Source of the DNA: Bordetella flabilis
GTDB taxonomy: Bacteria > Pseudomonadota > Gammaproteobacteria > Burkholderiales > Burkholderiaceae_B
Length of the DNA: 64,000 nt
Direction: 5' to 3'
Assembly: GCF_001676725.1 (NCBI RefSeq)
Contig: NZ_CP016172.1
Location: 5,580,001 to 5,644,000 of the forward strand
Part shown: positions 44,548 to 53,477 of the stretch, piece by piece
How positions within the stretch are numbered: the stretch's first letter is position 1
Layout: the number at the start of each line of letters is the position of its first letter
Notes under the pieces: generated by a model
Database searches by the model: none
Told to the model about the DNA's origin: nothing
The model's input: only the letters and a program-made list of their open reading frames with translations
Made by a program: the position numbers and the translations under genes

Positions 44548-45441
44548 ATGACTATGCAGGCCCGGGACCGCACGGCAGCAGGCGGCAAGACCAGCACCTT
44601 CCTCTATGGCGCGAACATCAACGCGAACGGAATACGCCAGCACTACCTGCGCTATGGCGGCACGCAGCCCGGACGCGATCCCGTCATCATCATTCCCGGC
44701 ATTACCAGCCCGGCCGTGACCTGGGGCTTCGTGGGCGAGCGATTCGGCCGGCATTTCGACACTTATGTGCTGGATGTGCGCGGGCGTGGCCTTACGCAGG
44801 CGGGCGACGACCTGGACTATGGCGTGGACGCGCAAGCCGCCGACGTGATTGCGCTGGCGCAGGGGCTGGGGCTGTCCCGCTACAGCCTGGTGGGCCATTC
44901 CATGGGCGGCCGCATCGCGTTGCGCGCGGCCGCCGCCCAGCCTTCCGGCCTGACGCGCGTGGTCGCGGTGGACCCGCCGGTGTCCGGCCCGGGACGCCGC
45001 CCGTATCCGGCGCAACTGCCGTGGTACGTCGACTCCATCGCGATGGCGCGCAAGGGCATGGACGCCGATGCCATGCGCAGCTTCTGCCCCACATGGACCG
45101 AGGAACAACTGCGCCTGCGCGCGCAGTGGCTGCATACCTGCGACGAGCGCGCGATCCGGCAGAGTTTCGACGAATTCCATACCGAGGATATGCACGCGGA
45201 CCTGCCGCGCGTGACCGCGCCGCTTCTGCTCATCACCGCCGCGCGCGGCGATGTCGTCAAGGACGAGGACGCGGCCGAGATACAGCGCCTGAAGGCCGGA
45301 ACCCTGCATGCGTGTGTTGCAGACGCCGGCCACATGATCCCCTGGGATAACGAACCCGGCTTCTACGCCGCCTTCGGCGATTTCCTCGGGGTGCCCTTGC
45401 AGGCCGACCCCGGCGATACGCACCCTGTCCAAAGGAGTTGA
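44548..45441 (+). CDS. nicD: N-formylmaleamate deformylase (alpha/beta hydrolase)
   Basis: A protein of 297 residues with GGGGGAG before the ATG. An alpha/beta-hydrolase fold: oxyanion region IIIPGITSPAVTWGF, nucleophile Ser118 in VGHSMGGRIAL, and a C-terminal His in DAGHMIPWDN. The segment DVRGRGLTQAGDDLDYGVDAQAADV is close to NicD-type deformylases. It removes the formyl group from N-formylmaleamate, yielding maleamate and formate. It lies between nicE and nicX, so its product flows to NicF. Confidence 0.9.
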   Translation: MTMQARDRTAAGGKTSTFLYGANINANGIRQHYLRYGGTQPGRDPVIIIPGITSPAVTWGFVGERFGRHFDTYVLDVRGRGLTQAGDDLDYGVDAQAADVIALAQGLGLSRYSLVGHSMGGRIALRAAAAQPSGLTRVVAVDPPVSGPGRRPYPAQLPWYVDSIAMARKGMDADAMRSFCPTWTEEQLRLRAQWLHTCDERAIRQSFDEFHTEDMHADLPRVTAPLLLITAARGDVVKDEDAAEIQRLKAGTLHACVADAGHMIPWDNEPGFYAAFGDFLGVPLQADPGDTHPVQRS

Positions 45442-45444
45442 ACC

Positions 45445-46491
45445 ATGCCCGTCAGCGACTATGAAATGGTACGCGCCTGGACGCAGGTGCTCGAGCTGTC
45501 CCGGCTGCACGCCGGGCAGACGGTCACCATCCTGACCAGCGCCAACACGCACCCGCAGACACTCGCCACCGCCCTCATCGCCACGCAGTCCATGGGCGCC
45601 ATCGTCAACCGGCTGGACCTGCCGCCCGTCAATGGCGAGAAAGCGCTGAGCCGCGACGCGCTGGCCTATCTGGGCACCACGCCGCTCACCGGCAACAAGG
45701 CCGCCATCGCGGCGCTGAAGGAAAGCGACCTGGTGCTGGACCTGATGACGCTGCTGTTCTCTCCGGAGCAACACGAGATCCTGCAGGCGGGCACGAAGAT
45801 CCTGCTGGCGGTGGAGCCGCCGGAAGTGCTGGCGCGCCTGGTGCCTACGGCGCGCGACAAGGAGCGCGTGACCGCCGCGGCGGCCCGCATCGGCCGCGCC
45901 CGCGAAATGCGCGTCACATCGGCCGCCGGCACCGAGCTGCGCTGCCCCATCGGCGCGTTTCCCGCCATCAGCGAATACGGCTACGTCGACGAACCGGGGC
46001 GCTGGGACCACTGGCCCAGCGGCTTCGTCCTGACCTGGCCGGACGAAGGCGGCGCCAGCGGCACCATCGTGATCGACCGCGGCGACATCCTGCTGCCGCA
46101 GAAGTCCTACGTCGATGCGCCCATCGTGCTCACCGTGGAAAACGGCTACGCCACACGCATCGAAGGCGGCGTCGATGCCGAACTGCTGCGCGAATACATG
46201 GCCAGCTTCAGCGACCCGGAGGCCTACGCGATATCGCATATCGGCTGGGGCCTGCAGCCGCGCGCCCACTGGACCACGCTGTCGCTGTACGACCGCGAGG
46301 CCACCATAGGCATGGACGCGCGCGCCTATGAGGGCAACTTCCTCTTCTCGCTCGGCCCCAACAACGAAGCCGGCGGCGACCGCACCACCGCATGCCATAT
46401 CGACATCCCGCTGCGTCGCTGCACCGTAAGCCTGGACGGCGAGGAAGTGGTGCGCGAGGGCAAGGTGCTGGACGGAACGTCGCAAGGGTGA
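45445..46491 (+). CDS. nicX: 2,5-dihydroxypyridine 5,6-dioxygenase
   Basis: A protein of 348 residues with AAAGGAG 8 bp before the ATG. It opens 2,5-dihydroxypyridine with O2 to N-formylmaleamate using Fe(II). The Fe ligands known for P. putida NicX occur at the same numbers here: His265 in SHIGWG, and His318 and Asp320 in CHIDIPL. Other family segments are ILLAVEPPEVLARL and EYGYVDEPGRWDHWPSGF. It starts 3 bp after nicD. This is the best-defined marker of the pathway in the window. Confidence 0.96.
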   Translation: MPVSDYEMVRAWTQVLELSRLHAGQTVTILTSANTHPQTLATALIATQSMGAIVNRLDLPPVNGEKALSRDALAYLGTTPLTGNKAAIAALKESDLVLDLMTLLFSPEQHEILQAGTKILLAVEPPEVLARLVPTARDKERVTAAAARIGRAREMRVTSAAGTELRCPIGAFPAISEYGYVDEPGRWDHWPSGFVLTWPDEGGASGTIVIDRGDILLPQKSYVDAPIVLTVENGYATRIEGGVDAELLREYMASFSDPEAYAISHIGWGLQPRAHWTTLSLYDREATIGMDARAYEGNFLFSLGPNNEAGGDRTTACHIDIPLRRCTVSLDGEEVVREGKVLDGTSQG

Positions 46492-46547
46492 TTCGGGCGG
46501 CGCCGTCCGGCGCGCCCACCTATGGGAAACACAGCGGGAAAATCAGG

Positions 46548-47204
46548 ATGGCACACAAGGAAGAGGCGGTCTATCGCCAGCAGGGTTTCGGCGCGCAAAT
46601 GGACCTTAGCGGCCCCGTCGGGCTGCTGATCGTGGATTTCGTCAACGGCTTCGCCGATCCGGCGCGCTTCGGCGGCGGCAATATCGGCCCGGCCATCGAG
46701 GCCACGCGGCCGCTGCTGGCGCACGCGCGGCAACAGGGATGGCCCGTGGCGCATACCCGCATCGTGTACGCCGATGACGACAGCGACGCGAACGTGTTCT
46801 CCATGAAGGTGCCGGGCATGCTGACGCTGAAGGAACATGGCGCGGCCAGCGCCGTGGTCGCTGCGCTGGCGCCCGTGGCGGGCGAACTGGTGGTACGAAA
46901 GACGCTGCCTTCGGCGTTTTTCGGCACCGGCCTGGCGCCATGGCTGACGCAGCGCGGCGTGCGTACCCTGCTGGTGGCGGGCTGCACCACCAGCGGCTGC
47001 GTGCGCGCCAGCGTGGTAGACGCCATGTCGCACGGCTTCAAGCCGCTGGTCCTGAGCGACTGCGTCGGCGACCGCGCAATCGCCCCGCATGAGGCCAATC
47101 TCTTCGACATGCAGCAGAAGTACGCCGCCGTCATGCCGCGCGACGAAGCGCTGCAGGCGCTGCGGGCCTTGCATGCGACGCAGGCCCCGGATCGCACCCC
47201 ATGA
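46548..47204 (+). CDS. nicF: Maleamate amidohydrolase (isochorismatase family)
   Basis: 218 residues from ATG at 46548; the upstream in-frame extension is not conserved. The cysteine-hydrolase fold shows GLLIVDFVNGFADP (catalytic Asp), VVRKTLPSAFFGT (Lys) and AGCTTSGCVRAS with nucleophile Cys151. It converts maleamate to maleate and ammonia, feeding NicE. It follows nicX by 56 bp. The ribosome site is weak (GGGAAAATCAGG before the ATG). Confidence 0.92.
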   Translation: MAHKEEAVYRQQGFGAQMDLSGPVGLLIVDFVNGFADPARFGGGNIGPAIEATRPLLAHARQQGWPVAHTRIVYADDDSDANVFSMKVPGMLTLKEHGAASAVVAALAPVAGELVVRKTLPSAFFGTGLAPWLTQRGVRTLLVAGCTTSGCVRASVVDAMSHGFKPLVLSDCVGDRAIAPHEANLFDMQQKYAAVMPRDEALQALRALHATQAPDRTP

Positions 47205-47280
47205 CGCAACGCGGCCGCGCACACGAGGCGCGCTGCGCAATAGAACGACATCGGCGCCGTCGAGGCGCGAGGAGAAGAGC

Positions 47281-48501
47281 ATGAGCAGGAAACAACGTGT
47301 GGGCATCATCGGGGGCGGCATCGGCGGCGCCGCGCTGGCCAACGCCCTGGCGCAGCGCGGCATCGAAGTGCGGCTGTTCGAACGCACCGCGGCCTTCGGA
47401 CAAGTGGGCGCCGGTATCCAGATGACGCCCAACGCCGTCAAGGTGCTGAAGGCGCTGGGCGTGGGCGACGCGCTGCGCGACATCGCCTTCCTGCCGCAGG
47501 CGCTGGTCGGCCGCAACTGGAAGACCGCGCGCGAGCAATTCCGCACGCCGCTGGCCACGGAATGCCCGCGGCTGTACGGCGCGGAGTTCTACCACGTCCA
47601 TCGCGCGGACCTGCACCAGATCCTGGTGGACCGTATCCCGGCGTCCTCCGTGTCGCTGTCCATGGCCTGCGCCGCCGTCCGCAACGAAGGCGCAACCGCG
47701 GTCGCGACCTTCGAGGACGGCAGCCAGTTCGAAGCCGACCTGATCGTGGGCGCCGACGGCGTGCGCTCGGTGGTGCGCCGCGACCTGTTCGGCGACGAGG
47801 CGCCCCGCTTCACGGGGAACATGTGCTATCGGGCGGTCGTACCCTTCGACCAGATGCCGGAGTTCGTCAGCCCGGATTCATCGTTCTGGATGGGTCCGCA
47901 CGGCCACGTGGTGACCTACTACGTGAGCCGCGGCAAGGCGGTGAACATCGTCGCCGTCAATGAAACGGCGCAATGGGTGGAGGAATCCTGGAATGCGCCC
48001 AGCAGCCGCGAGGAACTGCTGAGCGCATTTCCCGGCTGGCATTCGAACCTGGTGCGGCTGTTCGAGCGGGCCGAGACCGTCTTCAAGTGGGGCCTGTTCG
48101 ACCGCGACCCGATGCAAAGCTGGCATGAAGGCCGCATCTGCCTGCTGGGCGATGCCGCGCACCCCATGCTGCCCTTCCTGTCCCAAGGAGCGGCCATGGC
48201 CATCGAGGACAGCTGGGTGCTGGCCGCCGCGCTGGCCGGGCACGGGGACGATATCCCGACGGCCTTGCGCGACTACGAAGCCGAACGCCTGCCGCGCACC
48301 AGCCGCGTGCAGCTTGAATCGCGTGAACGCGGACGCACGTATCACCTGCCTTCGCGCTGGGAGCAGATCAAGCGCGATGTCGGCTATTGGTGGCGCGGGC
48401 TGTTCGATCCGCACGCCGGTGGTATCCGGGCGAACTGGGTCTACGAGTATGACGCGACGGCATTCCGGGCAGTGCCCCAGCCGCAACGACGCGCCGCCTG
48501 A
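47281..48501 (+). CDS. nicC: FAD-dependent monooxygenase, probable 6-hydroxynicotinate 3-monooxygenase
   Basis: A protein of 406 residues, group A flavoprotein hydroxylase. FAD motifs are GIIGGGIGGAALANAL (Rossmann), VGADGVRSVVRR (DG) and CLLGDAAHPMLPF (GD), with GAGIQMTPNAVKVL after the first. From context it should hydroxylate and decarboxylate 6-hydroxynicotinate to 2,5-dihydroxypyridine, the NicX substrate. Overall it looks nearer to salicylate-hydroxylase relatives than to P. putida NicC as I recall it, so another hydroxypyridine substrate is possible. GAGGAGAAGAGC precedes the ATG. It lies 76 bp after nicF. Confidence 0.78.
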   Translation: MSRKQRVGIIGGGIGGAALANALAQRGIEVRLFERTAAFGQVGAGIQMTPNAVKVLKALGVGDALRDIAFLPQALVGRNWKTAREQFRTPLATECPRLYGAEFYHVHRADLHQILVDRIPASSVSLSMACAAVRNEGATAVATFEDGSQFEADLIVGADGVRSVVRRDLFGDEAPRFTGNMCYRAVVPFDQMPEFVSPDSSFWMGPHGHVVTYYVSRGKAVNIVAVNETAQWVEESWNAPSSREELLSAFPGWHSNLVRLFERAETVFKWGLFDRDPMQSWHEGRICLLGDAAHPMLPFLSQGAAMAIEDSWVLAAALAGHGDDIPTALRDYEAERLPRTSRVQLESRERGRTYHLPSRWEQIKRDVGYWWRGLFDPHAGGIRANWVYEYDATAFRAVPQPQRRAA

Positions 48502-48630
48502 TATGGGACAATTCCGCGTCGCACGGGCCGGCTAACGAGAACAAACAGGTATGCGGCGTCGGCATGCGGCCGCCGCGGGTGTGGCACGGCCACGCCTTCG
48601 GCGCAGGTGTGCAGAGACGAAAAGGACAAC

Positions 48631-49353
48631 ATGCGACAGGATGCCAAACCCACCGCGACGCGCACGCGCGCCGCCGTGCCCAAAGCCGCCGGCGCGTCGC
48701 CGCACGGCCGGCCGGGACGCCCGGAAGGCAGCAGCGGCAACCTGCGTGAAAAAATCCTGGATGCGGCCGAGAATCGCTTCGCCGACCTGGGTTACGCCGG
48801 CACGACGCTGCGCGATGTCGCCAACAAGGCCAAGGTCACGCAGGCCCTGATCAGCTATTACTTCGGCTCCAAGCACGGGCTGTACGAAGCCGTATTCCTG
48901 CGGCGCGGCCGCAAGATATCCGATGAACGGATGGCGCGCCTGCAGGCGCTGCAGGAAGGCAAGCGGCCTCCCGCCATCCGCGACATCGTGCGCGCCTTCC
49001 TGGAACCCACGCTGGACCTGCGGCGTACCGCCAAGGGCCGTGCCTTCATCCGACTGCAGGCGCGGCTGCATACGGAACCCCCCGAAATCTCGTATAGCCT
49101 GCGCAACGAAGCCTACGACGCGTCCACCCGCGCCTACGTGGACGCGATCAGCGCGGCCCGGCCCGACCTGGACGCCCGGGATGTGTACTGGCGCGTCACG
49201 CTGATGGTCGGCGCCTATATGTACGCGTTCTCCGATACGCACCGGCTGGACGACCTTGCCAAGGGCATCTGCAATCCCGAGGACCCGCAGGAAGTCATGG
49301 AGCAGATCACGGCCTTTGTCGTGGGGGGACTGACGGCGCCGCCCGTCCGATAA
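48631..49353 (+). CDS. TetR-family transcriptional regulator
   Basis: 240 residues from ATG at 48631, with AAAGGA 6 bp upstream; a GTG at 48607 is in frame. A basic disordered N-terminus of about 40 residues precedes the HTH domain, LREKILDAAENRFADLGYAGTTLRDVANKAKVTQALISYYFGSKHGLYEAV in outline. The C-terminal part has a TetR ligand-binding helix bundle. It lies at the end of the ABC/nic operon on the same strand, 129 bp after nicC, and is the likely local regulator. Known nic clusters use MarR-type NicR/BpsR, so a TetR protein here is a difference worth noting. Confidence 0.88.
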   Translation: MRQDAKPTATRTRAAVPKAAGASPHGRPGRPEGSSGNLREKILDAAENRFADLGYAGTTLRDVANKAKVTQALISYYFGSKHGLYEAVFLRRGRKISDERMARLQALQEGKRPPAIRDIVRAFLEPTLDLRRTAKGRAFIRLQARLHTEPPEISYSLRNEAYDASTRAYVDAISAARPDLDARDVYWRVTLMVGAYMYAFSDTHRLDDLAKGICNPEDPQEVMEQITAFVVGGLTAPPVR

Positions 49354-49375
49354 GGACGGCTCGGGAAGACCAGCA

Positions 49376-49403
49376 GGAACCGGACACCCGGGAGGGGCAC
49401 CCA
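49376..49403 (+). promoter_or_regulatory. HrpL/BtrS-like ECF sigma promoter of the first NEL gene
   Basis: GGAACC (49376-49381), 15 bases, then GCACCCA (49397-49403), 26 bases before the ATG at 49430. The HrpL-type consensus is GGAACC-N15/16-CCACNNA; only the first base of the second box differs. The second NEL gene has the same element with the same 26-base distance to its ATG. Confidence 0.75.
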
Positions 49404-49429
49404 GGCTGTTTTGCCGAGCAGGCCCCTCC

Positions 49430-51814
49430 ATGCGTATATCGTGCATAAGCGCCCTGGCGAGCTGCGTCAGCCCTTCACGGCAGGTCGCTCCACCCCCCGT
49501 CCTGCAAACGAACTATCGTGACGCGCTGGTCGCCGGGATACGCGGCGACGTCTTGCCGCGGGAGCTGGAACAGCTGGAGGCCCTGCTCGAGCGCCTGGAA
49601 GCCCACCCGCAAGGGAAGATCCTGATGGACTCCATGCAGGCTTATCGCCAGTGGTTCGGCAAGCTACCCGAGATCGTCCTGCGGCGGGACTACGAGTCCC
49701 CAAGGCCTCCCGCGGCCGGTTCGGCGACGGACCGGACCATCTGGCATCTGGACCTGCGCGAACTCGGCGCCTGCCCCGCTTTCGAGGCCATACGCCAGCT
49801 CGCGGACGTCTACTGCGATCTCGCCGGTACGCCCAATATGGAGTGCGATGTATTCCAGGCATACACCTTCGACGACGACCAGAAGCTGGATCCCCTGCTG
49901 GAAAAGGCATGGGAAAAATGGATATCCGCCGGCAAGCAGTCCGTCCACGACCGATCCAGCGTAGGGCAATACCGCTGCATCGCGACGCGGCGCCGTGTCA
50001 TCGAGAACCTGCGCACCGACCTGAAGCAGATGCGGTGCTACGGCGGGCTGACACATGCGGACTTCCACCACCTTATGAAGGAACTGCGGTGGGGGTGCCA
50101 GGACTGCCTGCCGGCCGCACCTACGGCGGTCAACCTGCGCGCGGCAAGCCTGCAAACCAGGCAGTGCATGAACTTCAGCAGCAGCCACTTCCCAAGCGAC
50201 ATGGAAGACATCGGTCCCTACCAGCATAAAGGCCGAATCGCCCAGGGTTGTGCCAGCTCGCTGCCGCCACTGCCGCAGGACCTGGAAGCGCTATGCCTGG
50301 ACGCTTATCCCCGTCCCGACCTGAGCGCGCTCCCGCCCGGCTTGAAGGTCCTGCGTATGCGCCAGGCCGGGCTGGTCAAGCTGCCCCGGCTGCCCGCCGG
50401 ATTGAAGATACTGGAGGTGGCGCAGAACGCCCTGATCCGCCTGGACAACCTGCCGGCCGGACTGGAAACGCTGATCGTTTCGAACAATCCCCTGCGCGAC
50501 CTGCCGGAGCCCCTGCCCGCGCGACTCAGGCATCTGGCGGCGGACGCGGCGCAACTGGCGCGTCTGCCCGCATTACCGGAATCGCTGGAGCGGCTATCGG
50601 TCTGCCGCAACCGCCTGACGACGCTGCCCGCCCTGCCGCCGCGCCTGCGCGATCTGAGCGCCGATGAAAATCACCTTGCCGAATTCCCCGTGGACGTGCC
50701 CCTTACTCTGGAACGCGCCTACCTCGTCGGCAACGACCTGCGCCGGCTGCCGCCCGCCTGCGCGAACCTCTCGGGATGCGATTTCTATCTCGAAGGAAAC
50801 CCGATTGCGCTGCAGGACCTGCCGCGCCTACCGCCGGGCGTGCCCGGTCCCCGCTTTCACGTTTCGATGCAAGCCTATGCCGCGGCACCGCAGGCCGCGC
50901 CGCGCCCCGTCCGCATGGCCGGCAATCTGACCGAGGCCACCTCCGCATGGCTGTTGCCGGACATGCCGGAGGCGGCGCAACGTTGGGAAGCCCAGGCCAA
51001 TCCCGCCGAGGCGCAGGAATTCGTTCAATTCCTGAACAGGCTGCACTACCCGAAGAACACCAAGGAAAGCGTTTTCGAGACCGCCGCGTTCCGCGCCAGT
51101 GTCGTGTCGCTGCTGACCGAACTATCCTTGCCCGAACGCGCAGAGCTGCGCGTCGATGTATACGCCCTATGCAAGGACGCCACCGCGAACTGCGACGATC
51201 GCGTATTGTGGACACTGGGGCGGTTGAGGGCCTTGCTGCTGAATGACGACATCCGCCTGGGCCGCTACGACGACCGCGTCGGCGATGTCATAGAGCTGGG
51301 CCGACAGATGTTCAGCCTGGATGTGTTGGCGCAGATCGCCCGCGAAAAGGTGCGAACGCTGACCTATATCGATGAGGTCGAGGTCTACCTTGCCTATGCG
51401 GTCCAGTTGCGGCAGGCGCTTCGCCTGACCAGCGTCGTGGCGGACATGCTGTACTTCAAGGCTTCCGGCGTCACCCCGGCCGACGTGGACAACGCCTTGC
51501 AAACGGTGCGGCACCGCCAGCGGACGGAGTTCCCCATGTTTTTGGCCTTGGACTACGAGCCGTGGCAGACGCTATTGCGGCGGCGCGATCCGGATCGACA
51601 TGACGCTTTCCAGGCCAGCGCGCACGAGGAAATGGAGCGCTGCCTGGAACCGGAACTGCGGTCCAGGCTACAGGCGGTGGGGCTGGATCCCCATGACGAC
51701 GACGCCCGGCGCACGGTGGGCCTGGCGGTATCGCGCGACATCCGCTATCGCGTCCTGGAGCCCTTGGTCGCCGAGTACCTGGCGCACCATGACGCCGCGA
51801 TGCCTCGCCCGTGA
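49430..51814 (+). CDS. LRR-NEL E3 ubiquitin ligase, probable type III effector (paralogue 1)
   Basis: A protein of 794 residues. About residues 25-225 form an N-terminal domain shared with the second NEL protein. Residues about 276-460 hold leucine-rich repeats of the IpaH/SspH type (LPxxLxxLxxxxNxLxxLP). The remainder is a NEL domain with catalytic Cys588 in ANCDDRVLWTL, the CxD-R motif, then IARE, YIDEVEVYLAYAVQLRQAL and the long C-terminal helices. NEL enzymes ubiquitinate host proteins through a Cys-ubiquitin intermediate, with the LRR choosing the substrate. There is no Sec signal; the start MRISCISAL aligns with the paralogue's MYIPGVSAL, so it may be the secretion signal. It is preceded by an ECF-type promoter. 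Confidence 0.9.
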   Translation: MRISCISALASCVSPSRQVAPPPVLQTNYRDALVAGIRGDVLPRELEQLEALLERLEAHPQGKILMDSMQAYRQWFGKLPEIVLRRDYESPRPPAAGSATDRTIWHLDLRELGACPAFEAIRQLADVYCDLAGTPNMECDVFQAYTFDDDQKLDPLLEKAWEKWISAGKQSVHDRSSVGQYRCIATRRRVIENLRTDLKQMRCYGGLTHADFHHLMKELRWGCQDCLPAAPTAVNLRAASLQTRQCMNFSSSHFPSDMEDIGPYQHKGRIAQGCASSLPPLPQDLEALCLDAYPRPDLSALPPGLKVLRMRQAGLVKLPRLPAGLKILEVAQNALIRLDNLPAGLETLIVSNNPLRDLPEPLPARLRHLAADAAQLARLPALPESLERLSVCRNRLTTLPALPPRLRDLSADENHLAEFPVDVPLTLERAYLVGNDLRRLPPACANLSGCDFYLEGNPIALQDLPRLPPGVPGPRFHVSMQAYAAAPQAAPRPVRMAGNLTEATSAWLLPDMPEAAQRWEAQANPAEAQEFVQFLNRLHYPKNTKESVFETAAFRASVVSLLTELSLPERAELRVDVYALCKDATANCDDRVLWTLGRLRALLLNDDIRLGRYDDRVGDVIELGRQMFSLDVLAQIAREKVRTLTYIDEVEVYLAYAVQLRQALRLTSVVADMLYFKASGVTPADVDNALQTVRHRQRTEFPMFLALDYEPWQTLLRRRDPDRHDAFQASAHEEMERCLEPELRSRLQAVGLDPHDDDARRTVGLAVSRDIRYRVLEPLVAEYLAHHDAAMPRP

Positions 51815-51884
51815 TGCCATCGCGTTTGCCGGCTTCATCCTTTTTTGCCCCATTTCCGGGATGGGATCTCGGACTTTCGGCCAG

Positions 51885-51917
51885 TAGAATTTTTGCAGTC
51901 GCGCGGAGGTCCGCGCG
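51885..51917 (+). promoter_or_regulatory. Possible -10 box and inverted repeat before the DUF1254 gene
   Basis: TAGAAT (51885-51890) resembles a -10 box, without a good -35 match. Ten bases on, CGCGCGGA and TCCGCGCG (51900-51917) form a perfect inverted repeat with a 2-base centre. It would lie just at or after the transcription start, as an operator or leader hairpin. Confidence 0.4.
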
Positions 51918-52043
51918 CACCTATAGGCTGAGCCCGCAATGCCGCTGCGTCGCCGATTCGTCATGGCCGCGCGCGAGCGCCGTCCACCTGGTCCGCGCCC
52001 GCTGACGTCCGTGTTGATTGCCCTCTTGCTCCGGCTGTGCGTG

Positions 52044-53444
52044 ATGCCGGCGCGGCCGCTGTGGCTGGCCGCGCTGTGCGGCCTGGCGGCCGTCGGCGCA
52101 GCCGCCGCGCCCCCGATGGATACCGGCCAGGCCCGCAGCATCGCCAGTGACGCCTATGTATACGCCTACCCGCTGGTGCTGATGGACGTCGCGCGCCAGG
52201 TGCAGACCAATGTCGAGGCCGCCGATGCGGCAATGGGCGGCGGCGCGCCGGTAAACCAGTTCACCCACATGCGAAGGCCGGCCGACGCGCTGCTGCACGG
52301 CCATTCCTATCCCGACGTCGAAACCTTGTGGTCATCGCTATGGTTCGACGTAACCAAGGAGCCCCTGCTGATCGAGATTCCAAACGCGGGCGGGCGCTAC
52401 TACACGATGACCTTGGCCGATATGTGGACCGATGTATTCGCGGCGCCGGGAACCCGTACCGTGCAGGACGGCCCGCAGGTCTATGCGATCGTCGCCCCGA
52501 CCTGGCAGGGCAAGCTGCCCAAGCCGGCCATCGCCCTGCGCGCGCCCACCAGCGTGGGATTGCTGACCCTGCGCGTCGCCTATCGAGGCATGGCCGACGC
52601 CGGGGCCGCCCAGAGCTTCCAGGCCGGCCTGCAGGCCACGCCGCTGTCACGCTGGGGCAGGAAGAACGCTCCGCAGGCCGGCCACTTCGACGTCGCGCAG
52701 TCGCGCCGGGCGCCGGTGGACCAGGTCGCGGACATGAATCCACAAGCCTTTTTCGCCGCGTTCGCCGAACTGGCTGCAAAGTATCCGCCCCACGCGAACG
52801 ACTATCCCATCCTGCAAAGGATGGCCCGGCTGGGGCTGGCGCCCGGCACGCGCTTCGACATGTCGCGGCTGCCGGCCGATATGCGGATGGCGGTGGAGGC
52901 TGGGGTGCAGCGTGGACAGGCCAGCGTGCGTTCGCCCATGCAGCCGCGCCCACGCCCCGGCGATGCCTGGCGCATGCCGGACCGGCGACGCGGCGCCTAT
53001 GGCACCGACTATGCCTTGCGGGCACGCGCGGCGCGCGCGGCCCTGGTGACGCCCTTGCCGGAAGACGCGATCGAACTGCTGGCCAGTACCGATTCCGACG
53101 GCCGTCCGCTGGACGGCAGTTTCCGCTACGAAGTGCGGTTCGACCGCGGCCAATTGCCGCCCGTGGACGCGTTCTGGTCCATGACGCTGTATAACGACCG
53201 GCGCGAGCTTTACGACAACCGGATCGGCCTGTATGCGGTAGGCAGCCGCCATCCCCTGGTCCCGGGGCTGGACGGCACGGCCACCGCTTATGTGCAGTAC
53301 GCGCAGCCGGTCGGCGAGCTGGTTCGCAACTGGCTACCCGCGCCACAGAGCGGACGCTTCATGCTTATGCTGCGCTTGTACCAGCCCGGCGAGGACGCGG
53401 TGGAAGGAATGTGGGTACCGCCGACGATACGGCGTATCCAGTAG
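52044..53444 (+). CDS. DUF1254/DUF1214 domain exported protein
   Basis: About 466 residues from ATG at 52044, chosen because it begins a clean Sec signal peptide (MPARPLWLAALCGLAAVGAAAA); the frame is open to ATG at 51939, which would add 35 residues. The DUF1254 domain follows (DAYVYAYPLVLMDVARQ, APVNQFTHMR, LLIEIPNAGGRYYTMTLADMWTDVF), then the C-terminal DUF1214 domain (FRYEVRFDRGQLPPVDAFWSMTLYNDRRELYDN, SGRFMLMLRLYQPGEDAVEGMWVPPTI). It is periplasmic or exported; the biochemical role of this family is not established. It has no functional link to the neighbouring NEL gene that I can see. Confidence 0.88.
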   Translation: MPARPLWLAALCGLAAVGAAAAPPMDTGQARSIASDAYVYAYPLVLMDVARQVQTNVEAADAAMGGGAPVNQFTHMRRPADALLHGHSYPDVETLWSSLWFDVTKEPLLIEIPNAGGRYYTMTLADMWTDVFAAPGTRTVQDGPQVYAIVAPTWQGKLPKPAIALRAPTSVGLLTLRVAYRGMADAGAAQSFQAGLQATPLSRWGRKNAPQAGHFDVAQSRRAPVDQVADMNPQAFFAAFAELAAKYPPHANDYPILQRMARLGLAPGTRFDMSRLPADMRMAVEAGVQRGQASVRSPMQPRPRPGDAWRMPDRRRGAYGTDYALRARAARAALVTPLPEDAIELLASTDSDGRPLDGSFRYEVRFDRGQLPPVDAFWSMTLYNDRRELYDNRIGLYAVGSRHPLVPGLDGTATAYVQYAQPVGELVRNWLPAPQSGRFMLMLRLYQPGEDAVEGMWVPPTIRRIQ

Positions 53445-53477
53445 CCGGCCGTCAGCCGCGTCAGCCGGTCAGCCCCG

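Noticed and set aside
43735..46485. Minus-strand open frame of about 900 codons antisense to nicE-nicD-nicX
   Set aside because: All three sense genes are firmly identified with active-site residues; the antisense frame is an artefact of composition.
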